64,000 nt of DNA, taken from Methanoregulaceae archaeon UBA467. GTDB lineage: Archaea > Halobacteriota > Methanomicrobia > Methanomicrobiales > Methanospirillaceae. Made by a program: the position numbers and the translations under genes. The notes beneath the pieces are model-generated. The model saw only the letters and a list, made by a program, of their open reading frames with translations, was not told the origin of the DNA and made no database searches. Shown here one piece after another: positions 56,922 through 64,000 of the stretch. Within the stretch, counting starts at the first letter, position 1. Each line of letters starts with the position of its first letter. The DNA lies in the NCBI GenBank assembly GCA_002503825.1, contig DASP01000012.1, positions 237,474-301,473 on the forward strand, read 5' to 3'.

Positions 56922-58154
56922 ATGTTTTTTTTTGAAATAAATCCGGAACAGGTACAGGATAAATCATATCATTTTAATGCAGTTCAAAATAAAAATATAA
57001 CAATTGATCCTGTGAAGCCGTCCCTGTCCACGCACTCTGCCTTTTCGGTAGAAGAACTGTTTGAGAAAATTGAATTGAATTCTGGATTCCGACCCACGCT
57101 GGGCATTATTTTTTCTTCAGTAGCGCTTGGCATCCCACATCTCGCAGAACAACTGAAATCATCCGGCTTTCCGGTATTCGGATCATCTACTGCAGGAGAG
57201 ATCCTCGTCCACGTTGACGATTCCCCGATGCGGGAACAATCCTGTGTCTGCTGTCTCATGGATCTCGACCCTTCCCACTTTTCGGTCAGGCTTTTTGAGA
57301 AAGGATCTGATTCGGGCTTTGACCTCGGCACACAGATCGGTGAATGGGGGAGCAGCATTTTTACCACCCCCGCATTTATCATCGCATTGTCAGGGCTGAA
57401 AACCGATGCGGAATCTGTCATTACGGGAATTGCATCAGCCTGTCCCGCAGACACCCCGCTATACGGGGGAATCGCCGGTGATGACTCCGAATTTAAGAAT
57501 AATTATGTCTTTTCAGAGCAGGGGCACTCCACGAACGGGGTGGTCGTGCTGGTCCTTGACCGATTACATGCGGACATTTCAGGGATAGCCACAAGCGGGT
57601 GGGCCGGAGTCGGATCAGAGATGATTGCCACCGGATCTGAAGGAAATGTACTTTTCAGCCTGAATGGCCGTCCTGCCGTTGATATAGTACGCGAATATCT
57701 CAGTGTCAGCAACGAAGAACTCGTACAAGTCGGCGTCAATTTTCCGTTCCTTGTCAGGCGTCCGGATGGCAGCGAAGTATTGCGGACCTTCCTTTCAGCT
57801 GATTTTAATGAGGGCTCACTCACCTTTGGCGGCACTATTCCCAAGGAATCACATGTGAGGTTTTCAAGTTCATTCGGACCCGAGACGATAGCGAAATCAA
57901 TCGATGACCTGAGAGCATTCCACAGGTCCAGCCAGACTGCAGACCTCGTTCTGGTCTTCTCATGCATGGCACGGCACCGGGCGGCAGGTAGATTGGTAAA
58001 CGACGAGATTAATGAGATTGCACGTCTCTGGAAGGCACCTGCCATCGGATTTTTTACCTATGGTGAGATCGGGCATACCCTTCATGGCAAAAGTGATTTT
58101 TACAACGAGAACCTCTGCACGGTTCTCCTGAATTTTAGTGATGGATCTCCATGA
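56922..58154 (+). CDS. FIST-domain sensory protein
   Basis: About 410 residues forming FIST_N (TLGIIFSSVALGIPHLAEQL, VFGSSTAGEIL, ALSGLKTDAESVITGIASAC, TPLYGGIAGDD) and FIST_C (GAGSEMIATGSEGN-like region, FLSADFNEGSLTFGGTIP, DLVLVFSCMARHRAAG, GFFTYGEIGH). FIST domains are predicted small-ligand sensors, possibly of amino acids. The stop overlaps the start of the PAS kinase gene by four bases (ATGA), so the two work together. ATG 56922 is used; GTG 56919 is directly before it. Confidence 0.87.
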   Translation: MFFFEINPEQVQDKSYHFNAVQNKNITIDPVKPSLSTHSAFSVEELFEKIELNSGFRPTLGIIFSSVALGIPHLAEQLKSSGFPVFGSSTAGEILVHVDDSPMREQSCVCCLMDLDPSHFSVRLFEKGSDSGFDLGTQIGEWGSSIFTTPAFIIALSGLKTDAESVITGIASACPADTPLYGGIAGDDSEFKNNYVFSEQGHSTNGVVVLVLDRLHADISGIATSGWAGVGSEMIATGSEGNVLFSLNGRPAVDIVREYLSVSNEELVQVGVNFPFLVRRPDGSEVLRTFLSADFNEGSLTFGGTIPKESHVRFSSSFGPETIAKSIDDLRAFHRSSQTADLVLVFSCMARHRAAGRLVNDEINEIARLWKAPAIGFFTYGEIGHTLHGKSDFYNENLCTVLLNFSDGSP

Positions 58155-59839
58155 GACAACTTGAGACCTTTGAAGAGAAGATATCCGCCGTTCTTCCCGA
58201 CATTCCTGAAAATGAAAGGAAAAAGTTTGAAAAATCGTTCGAACTGCTGAAATCTGCCATTATATTGCAGGAGCGTAAATACCAGCAGGCAATACGGGAC
58301 CGGGCGGCCGTTCATTCACTCCTGAAAAAAACATCGCAGGACCTCATCGAACGCTACCAGACCATTTTTGAATATTCAGGGACCGCGATGGTCGTAATCG
58401 AGAGAGACGGCCTCATATCACTTGTCAATTCGGGTTTTGAAACGATGTTCGGCCTTCCCCGGGAGACGGTCCAGAACCGCCTCCGTTTCCAGGACTTTAT
58501 TGAGCAGGATTCCAGGCCGCTCCTGGTCGAATTTTACAGGAGACGTTTTGCAGGCGATACCACGGTACCCAGGTCATACGAAATAAAAGTACTCTGCAGG
58601 GATAACAGGATATGTGATGTATCGATTAATATCGAGATATTTCCCGACACCGGCCAGAGCATTGCATCGATTACCGATATAACCGGGCATAAAAAAGCAA
58701 GGAATGAACTTGAAAACCACAAAGACCACCTTGAGGCCGTGCTCGGGGTCTACCAGATCGGCGAATCGCCGATACGCGAGATAGGATCATACACGCTTTC
58801 GAAGGCACTGGAGACAACGAAGAGCAGCCATGGCGTTATAATACTCCCGGGAAAAAATGCCGGTAACGAACAGCAGCGTTGGGACTGGGGATTATCAGAC
58901 GATCCTGCTGCTGCATTTCAGATGGATGAGATGATAGATCAGGCAATTATCAATGCGACGCCATGTACCCGGAACAATATCTTCTTCGGAGGCGCCGGTG
59001 AACCAGAGGGATCTGCGGCACATCGTCTTGCCATTCCTGTCTTTGAATCAGGAACTGTTGTTGCAGTCCTCTGTGTCGGCGGAAGTGAATATGAATATAT
59101 CCAGTCAGATCTCCTTGAACTGACAGTCCTGATGAACGCGATGTGGAGAGTAATATCGTGGCAGTTACAGGCAAAAAAGATACGTCTTGCCAATGACAAG
59201 CTCAACCTTCTCAACAGTGTTACCCGGCATGATGTCAAAAACGCACTAACTGCACTCAACGGGTATCTTGAACTCACGCGTGAGGAGATCCAGTCGCCTG
59301 AACTCGCCATAAAATTTCTCGATAAGACAATACACTCTGCATATCATATACAGGAACTTATCGAATTTACAAAGTATTACCAGGATGTCGGCGTGAGAGA
59401 GCCTGCATGGTATAATATGTCATATGAGTTCAGCCGGGCAGCTTCGCAGCTTCCGGTCGCAGGGATAAGGATTAACAATGAGGCCGAAGGGCTTGAGATA
59501 TATACCGACCCGCTTATCGGACAGGTATTTTTTAACCTGATTGATAATTCAATCCGCCATGGCGCCGGAACGACATCCGTTTCCTTAACCTCCCGGCAGG
59601 AAAAAGAGGGCACTGTTCTCGTTTACCGTGATAACGGCCCGGGAGTTCCGGATAATAAAAAAGAGATTATTTTTTCCCGCGGGTATGGAAAAAACACCGG
59701 GCTTGGCCTTTTTCTGATATGTGAGATTCTCTCGATGACCGGTATCACCATTAAAGAGACCGGGAAATATGGCGAAGGTGCACAATTTGAAATTTTTATC
59801 CCGTCTCATAACTGCAGGTTCAGGAACCAGCCGTACTGA
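58151..59839 (+). CDS. PAS sensor histidine kinase, FIST partner
   Basis: 562 residues, soluble. An N-terminal coiled coil (IPENERKKFEKSFELLKSAI) precedes a PAS domain (FEYSGTAMVVIERDGLISLV), a GAF-like or extra sensory region (about 195-345), and the kinase core: SVTRHDVKNALTAL with His360, NLIDNSIRHG, DNGPGV and GYGKNTGLGLFL. The PAS resembles those of the kinase at 16394. It overlaps the FIST gene by ATGA. The FIST protein probably senses the ligand and modulates this kinase; no regulator gene is adjacent. Confidence 0.88.
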   Translation: MRQLETFEEKISAVLPDIPENERKKFEKSFELLKSAIILQERKYQQAIRDRAAVHSLLKKTSQDLIERYQTIFEYSGTAMVVIERDGLISLVNSGFETMFGLPRETVQNRLRFQDFIEQDSRPLLVEFYRRRFAGDTTVPRSYEIKVLCRDNRICDVSINIEIFPDTGQSIASITDITGHKKARNELENHKDHLEAVLGVYQIGESPIREIGSYTLSKALETTKSSHGVIILPGKNAGNEQQRWDWGLSDDPAAAFQMDEMIDQAIINATPCTRNNIFFGGAGEPEGSAAHRLAIPVFESGTVVAVLCVGGSEYEYIQSDLLELTVLMNAMWRVISWQLQAKKIRLANDKLNLLNSVTRHDVKNALTALNGYLELTREEIQSPELAIKFLDKTIHSAYHIQELIEFTKYYQDVGVREPAWYNMSYEFSRAASQLPVAGIRINNEAEGLEIYTDPLIGQVFFNLIDNSIRHGAGTTSVSLTSRQEKEGTVLVYRDNGPGVPDNKKEIIFSRGYGKNTGLGLFLICEILSMTGITIKETGKYGEGAQFEIFIPSHNCRFRNQPY

Positions 59840-60226
59840 GACGACATCCTTCAATTGCCAGGAATTTTTTTTCGTCCCTGTATATGTAACCCGGTATTTC
59901 GTGATAAACCGGGCGGGCCGTATCCGTTATACGGTCCGTATCCTGTGAAGTCCCATAGTTATCCCCCGGTGGATCTCACGGCGGGGAGGACAAGGACAAA
60001 CTGCAGATCATATCGCTCTGGAGGCTATATCCGTATAACCCGGGATGAACTGGAATAAAATTAAAATCGATTTTTAAAAATATCAGAATTATGAATTGAT
60101 TTATTTAAAATCAAGACCCCCTCTTAAACTCAGTACTCCCTCTGACAGGCACACGGCAAATCACAACCCGACACCGAAGGGCAAACCACATACCGTACCA
60201 GACCATACATGAGGAACTGAGAGACG
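59840..60226. other. intergenic region, no supported gene
   Basis: 387 bases with a T-run at 59867-59875 after the kinase stop. An AT-rich stretch (AAAATTAAAATCGATTTTTA, 60057-60076) may be a promoter for the ATPase gene. No gene recognised. Confidence 0.45.
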
Positions 60227-61786
60227 ATGGAACCTGATACCATGTCATCGACCCGTACCCCTGTCGGCACTGATTTTTCTGCAACTTCAACACTCTCCTA
60301 CCGGTTCAGGGTGACCGGCAGGGCGACGCTTTTTATCGGCGAGATACTGAGAATTGAAGATATACGAACAGGAAGCATCTTTTTTGCACGCCTGACCGAT
60401 CTCCATCACCTCCCCCGTGCTGCCACCGGGAGTACCGGCTCAGGAGACGGGCACGGGGACATAATGCCCGAAGAAGAAGCTGATGCCGTCCCGCTCGGGT
60501 TTGTGGATGAATCCGGACGCTTACAGCCCCCCGGTTTCATCCCTGCTGCAGGCTCGCCGGTGAGCCGGCCCCATGCGGAAGATCTGGCATTTATCAGGAC
60601 TGTCATGGGAGATATCGAAATCGGTGCGCTGAAATCAGGAGGGGGGATCATCCCGGGGTTTCCGGTGGCCCTGTCAACACACATTATCCCACGACATATA
60701 GGGGTCTTCGGGACGACAGGGCTTGGAAAAAGCAATTTAATCAAGGTGTTTGCAGCTTCCTGCATGAAGGCCAGGTCATTCGGGCTTCTGGTTGTAGATC
60801 CCCATGGAGAATATGCAGTAGGCACCGGTAAGGGTGAAGACAGGGGATCACCCGGCCTTATACATTTTACCGCACATTCAGAGGGTCTTTCAATCTACTC
60901 TATCCGTCCCGGAGAGGAACGCCGAAAATACGGGATGAAACCCCTTGTCCTCGAATACGCCGACTTCAGGATGAGCGACCTTACGCTTATCTTCCAGGTA
61001 TCTGACCCCATGTGGGAGATCATCGAATCCCTCGACACGTTTCCCGGGCAGGACATCATCGACTTCTTCATGGACGAAGGAGTTGACTCACTGCCGTCAG
61101 AGTTCAAGACCACAAGCAAGGAGAGCCGGTTTCCCTCGATCGTCAATGCACTCAGGAGTTCGACCCCGGGCAACCTCAAAGGAGTCCAGAGCAGGGTCGA
61201 GTCGCTTGTCAGTGAATCTTCAACATTTTTCCGGAGAACGGGATCCTCGCTTCCCGGCATCATCAGTGACCTGCAGCAGAACCGTGTCGTCATTATCGAT
61301 ATACCACTTATGGGGGAGAGCATCGAGCTGTTCCTGCTGTCCGCATTCACCCGCGCGATTATGAGGACCTACCAGGAATACGCCCTGTCCCGGATCGATC
61401 ACCCCGGGCAGGGTGAGCAGATGGTCATGATTGCAATCGAGGAGGCACAGCGTGTGCTCTCTTCCGGCGGGCACAGGACACATGTATTTTCAGAGTGCGC
61501 CATGGAAGGCCGGAAATTTGGCGTAGGGCTCTGTGTCATCACACAGCAGCCCAAGAATATCGACAAAAGGGTGCTTGCACAGGTAAACACGTATATCGTG
61601 ATGGGGCTTTCAGACCGTGAGGACCGCACCATGATTGCCGGAAGCGCAAAACATGACCTCAGCAGGCTCGATACCGAGATCCAGACACTTACGAGAGGGG
61701 ATGCAGTCATCAGCACGAGCGGTATAAGTTTCCCGATCAGTACACGGATCCACCTCTATGAGGAGTATATTTCACGCCTCCAATGA
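60227..61786 (+). CDS. HerA-like ATPase with HAS-barrel-like N-terminus
   Basis: 519 residues. The first ~70 residues form a beta-rich HAS-barrel-like region (YRFRVTGRATLFIGEILRIE). The ATPase core has Walker A GTTGLGKSNL (about 162), Walker B MIAIEEAQRV (about 402) and a sensor-like region VITQQPKNIDKRVLAQVNTY with an arginine finger candidate. HerA proteins are hexameric DNA translocases that act in end resection with nuclease NurA and the Mre11-Rad50 pair. None of these partners is adjacent, so this may belong to a HerA-related group with a different role. Alternative start ATG 60242. Confidence 0.8.
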   Translation: MEPDTMSSTRTPVGTDFSATSTLSYRFRVTGRATLFIGEILRIEDIRTGSIFFARLTDLHHLPRAATGSTGSGDGHGDIMPEEEADAVPLGFVDESGRLQPPGFIPAAGSPVSRPHAEDLAFIRTVMGDIEIGALKSGGGIIPGFPVALSTHIIPRHIGVFGTTGLGKSNLIKVFAASCMKARSFGLLVVDPHGEYAVGTGKGEDRGSPGLIHFTAHSEGLSIYSIRPGEERRKYGMKPLVLEYADFRMSDLTLIFQVSDPMWEIIESLDTFPGQDIIDFFMDEGVDSLPSEFKTTSKESRFPSIVNALRSSTPGNLKGVQSRVESLVSESSTFFRRTGSSLPGIISDLQQNRVVIIDIPLMGESIELFLLSAFTRAIMRTYQEYALSRIDHPGQGEQMVMIAIEEAQRVLSSGGHRTHVFSECAMEGRKFGVGLCVITQQPKNIDKRVLAQVNTYIVMGLSDREDRTMIAGSAKHDLSRLDTEIQTLTRGDAVISTSGISFPISTRIHLYEEYISRLQ

Positions 61787-62159
61787 TCCCGGGGTTTCCG
61801 GTCCCGTTTCTTATCAGGACTGCAGGTCCGGATATATCCCCGTAAAAGAAGAGTGGGATACCTTTACATGAAGGACTAACCCCTTTCCTGCCGGCATTAC
61901 CGGCTGAAACATACTGCAGCCGGTTTACATTTCTTCCGTTGTTCGTCCTGGCGTGCCGCTTTTGAGGCTCATGAAGGCGAAATAACACCTGAAGAACGGG
62001 ATAAAATTAATAAAAAAACTGTCGCGCTTCAGGCCGTTGATACGGGGATTAAAACCGCTTTTCCAATATAAAAGGGCCCCCCGGGGGCCTGCACCTGTCC
62101 ATTACGTTGATCCGGCATGCTGACAGCCCGGACATGGCCGGGGACGGTATCGACCGGGT
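61787..62159. other. convergent intergenic region
   Basis: 373 bases with a GC-rich inverted repeat (GGCCCCCCGGGGGCC, about 62075-62089) between the convergent ATPase and the unknown minus-strand gene. No gene was seen. Confidence 0.45.
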
Positions 62160-62501
62160 TCACCGGTATTCCATGAGTGCAATCTCCTGGACCGCCTTCC
62201 ATACCGGCATCATGGGATAATCATTATTTTTCAGCGGGTACTTGAGTTCAATCATCTGCTCGCTCCCAATCCCGTGAATGGAATACCCGAATTCACCGTC
62301 AGATTTTCGGACACCCTCCTGGTCGAGAATAAGCGTAATGATGGCCTCCGGTACCGGTGTCGTGATGCGAATCCATGCATACCCGAGCACTTTATCAAAA
62401 TGCATCGGGATCTGGTATGAGACTTCGACCATGGCCTTCCTGTTTATTATCTGTGTGCAGTAACGGAACATATAATCGTCGGCGTTCCGGGTCATATTCA
62501 C
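62160..62501 (-). CDS. conserved-looking protein of unknown function
   Basis: 113 residues without signal or TM. It alternates beta-type stretches (VEVSYQIPMHF, AWIRITTPVPEAIITLILD, EFGYSIHGIGSEQMIELKYP) and has no recognisable catalytic motif. It is divergent from the RMD1-like gene with about 110 bases between them. Coding status is supported by composition and ordered hydrophobic patterns only. Confidence 0.6.
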   Translation of the reverse strand: MNMTRNADDYMFRYCTQIINRKAMVEVSYQIPMHFDKVLGYAWIRITTPVPEAIITLILDQEGVRKSDGEFGYSIHGIGSEQMIELKYPLKNNDYPMMPVWKAVQEIALMEYR

Positions 62502-62611
62502 TCCTGTACTGCCTCGATCTCTTCCACGGGACCGATGCCCGTATGTAGGGGTGACACTTATACTACACTACACAGGGGATCACCCCCCTCTCATCCCGGG
62601 AGGAGAAAAAA

Positions 62612-63673
62612 ATGATTGCACTCCGTTTTTACCGGATATATGATATCGGAAGGGAAATCGACCTTGACTGGCTGGAACGTTCCCTCGCGCAGACCTACTT
62701 TACCGCCCGGACCAGCTTCCTGCGGGTAAAGCAGAAGTCGATCATGATCGAGGACCCGCCTCTCCAGATACGGATGCAGTCGGTCATTGTCGAGCGTGAG
62801 GGTAGTTCGTATGAATTCACCGCATTCGCACGGGTATATGATATCGGGGTTATAAGCTTCTGTTTTAAATACGAAAACGCCGACGCCCAGGTTTCCGACC
62901 TCGAAAGGACCGCACTCCTCTTTGCCGGACAGGAAGGACTTGGCGATGCATTTTTACAGTATCTCAGGATGCTCGGTGAGATCCTGAAACCACACATAAA
63001 GGGATTTTTAATCGACCCTGATTTTTACGAGGACTACTCGGTCTTTGTCACCGATAAAACAGACGAGACCCTCGACCCGGTCGTGCTTTTAATCGGCGAA
63101 CGAGTTAATATCTGTTCCCAGATGCGTGAAGAGATCCTGAAAAATTCACTCCAGTATACAAATGACGATCTTGTAGTCCTCTCCTACGACGGTGCATTTA
63201 TCTGTGACCCTGACAGCCCGAATGATATCATCGATCTCATCGAGTTCGCCAATGTGCAGGTACTGGAACTCAGGTACTACGACCGCGAGCTCGCCAGGCA
63301 GATCGAGAAGATGTATGACGACATCGAGGAATCTGACCGCCTGTCGCCGTTCTTCCGGAGCCGAAAGTACCATGCCATCATGGCAAAGCAGATGGAGAGC
63401 CATGCTGAGATTTCGGAGGTAATAGAAAAGGTGAACAACCTGCTCAAGGTCACCGAGGATGTCTATTACGCACGTGTCTATGCCATGGTCCTTAAAGTGC
63501 TCAGGAGCAGCCAGTGGAGTGAAAGCGTCAGCAGGAAGATCGAGGTCATACAGGAAAATTACTCGATGCTTTCTGACGAAGTGCGTATCCAGCATTCAAA
63601 TTCCCTCGAATGGATCATTATTATCCTGATTGCACTCGAATTCGGCCTTGCAATATGGCAGAGTTTTACATGA
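62612..63673 (+). CDS. RMD1/DUF155-like membrane protein
   Basis: 353 residues. An N-terminal alpha/beta region (FYRIYDIGREIDLDWLE, FAFARVYDIGVISFCFKYEN-like) leads to a helical region and a C-terminal TM next to SLEWIIIILIALEFGLAIW. The end resembles the LEWIIIWLI pattern of the RMD1/DUF155 family, preceded by a long heptad-rich helix (SRKIEVIQENYSMLSDEV). Members are tail-anchored proteins of unclear role in archaea. A GGGAGGAG site precedes the ATG. The family call is from partial pattern similarity. Confidence 0.5.
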   Translation: MIALRFYRIYDIGREIDLDWLERSLAQTYFTARTSFLRVKQKSIMIEDPPLQIRMQSVIVEREGSSYEFTAFARVYDIGVISFCFKYENADAQVSDLERTALLFAGQEGLGDAFLQYLRMLGEILKPHIKGFLIDPDFYEDYSVFVTDKTDETLDPVVLLIGERVNICSQMREEILKNSLQYTNDDLVVLSYDGAFICDPDSPNDIIDLIEFANVQVLELRYYDRELARQIEKMYDDIEESDRLSPFFRSRKYHAIMAKQMESHAEISEVIEKVNNLLKVTEDVYYARVYAMVLKVLRSSQWSESVSRKIEVIQENYSMLSDEVRIQHSNSLEWIIIILIALEFGLAIWQSFT

Positions 63674-64000
63674 CCGGGTGACAATCCACATCTTCCCCCG
63701 GCTTCATTTTCGATATGATATATGGCCACTGGAAGCGTTCTCTGCTCGTTACCAGGGCACGATACAACCCGGTTCATTTGCGGGAATTCGGATTTCGCCA
63801 CGGTAAAACCCTCAGATCCGGCTGAACAGTGGTCGCATGCATCGTATTCCGGACAAAGATCCTCCCGCCCCGGACAGAAACCCGAGATAATCCTTTTATC
63901 CCGTTCACTCTGCCAGGGAGCCGTATCACTTCTTCATATCATATTCAGATGATTTTTTCCGGCATTACAGCCCCCCCCGGGAATCTGAAACCCCATGGCC
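63674..64000. other. terminal intergenic region
   Basis: 327 bases to the window edge. No gene was recognised; short frames lack features. Confidence 0.4.

Noticed and set aside
60227..61786. HerA-like ATPase as part of an antiphage system
   Set aside because: No Sir2, nuclease or DUF4297-type partner is adjacent; the claim is not supportable from the window.

Overview
The window looks like chromosome from a methanogenic archaeon, most likely Methanomicrobiales. This rests on the very large multi-PAS histidine kinases with an RHDILNQ-type dimerisation motif, a MEDS-domain kinase, a YaaH/AceTr acetate transporter, PEGA-type surface proteins, archaeal TATA/BRE-like promoters and moderately GC-rich DNA. 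No rRNA, tRNA or CRISPR array was recognised. The assignment is inference from family content; no 16S gene is present.

Layout. 1-6.5 kb: end of a methyltransferase gene, a Bcr/CflA-type drug exporter, a dCache-HAMP-PP2C phosphatase, and an ABC-2 export pair. 6.8-16 kb (mostly minus strand): acetate transporter with an intrinsic-type terminator, Cache-like lipoprotein, pseudo-receiver PAS kinase, COG2426 membrane protein, MEDS-PAS kinase. 16.4-29.5 kb: receiver-PAS kinase, Kv-like channel, a 1364-aa PAS kinase, an orphan response regulator and a kinase-dead PAS protein. With 8.5-15.8 kb and 56.9-59.8 kb this gives six large PAS proteins, five with a kinase core. 29.7-35 kb: archaellin-like protein, then an operon of PLP-type arginine/lysine decarboxylase, APC antiporter and small anchored protein. 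35.7-49.9 kb: SulP permease, YkgJ-like protein, two cupins, amino acid permease, ROK kinase, wHTH regulator divergent from a 14-TM MFS exporter, second K+ channel, flavoredoxin-like protein and PEGA protein. 50.1-54.6 kb: lipoprotein, then an IS1634-type insertion sequence whose transposase gene is interrupted by a 2113-nt group II intron. 54.7-63.7 kb: YwbE protein, HI0933-like flavoprotein, FIST/PAS-kinase operon, HerA-like ATPase, an unknown protein and an RMD1-like membrane protein.

The most striking structure is the nested mobile element. The intron (52106-54218) has a GTGCG 5' end, a 34-nt domain V, an AC 3' end and an 8-nt EBS1/IBS1 match. Removing it restores a 475-aa DDE transposase, with the intron lying directly after the catalytic Glu codon of the YREK motif. 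Its maturase has an intact YADD reverse transcriptase but no visible HNH endonuclease. A 6-bp target duplication (ATACGA) flanks the IS.

Other notable points are a ~120-bp intergenic repeat in three copies, a second repeat family in two copies, recent tandem PAS duplication, PAS blocks shared between opposite-strand genes, and degenerate signalling proteins (a receiver without its Asp; a PAS protein with Asp in place of the HisKA His and no ATPase domain). I see no clearly new multi-gene defence system. The best candidates for undescribed biology are the decarboxylase/antiporter/anchored-protein operon, the kinase-dead PAS protein with its response regulator, and the FIST-kinase pair.
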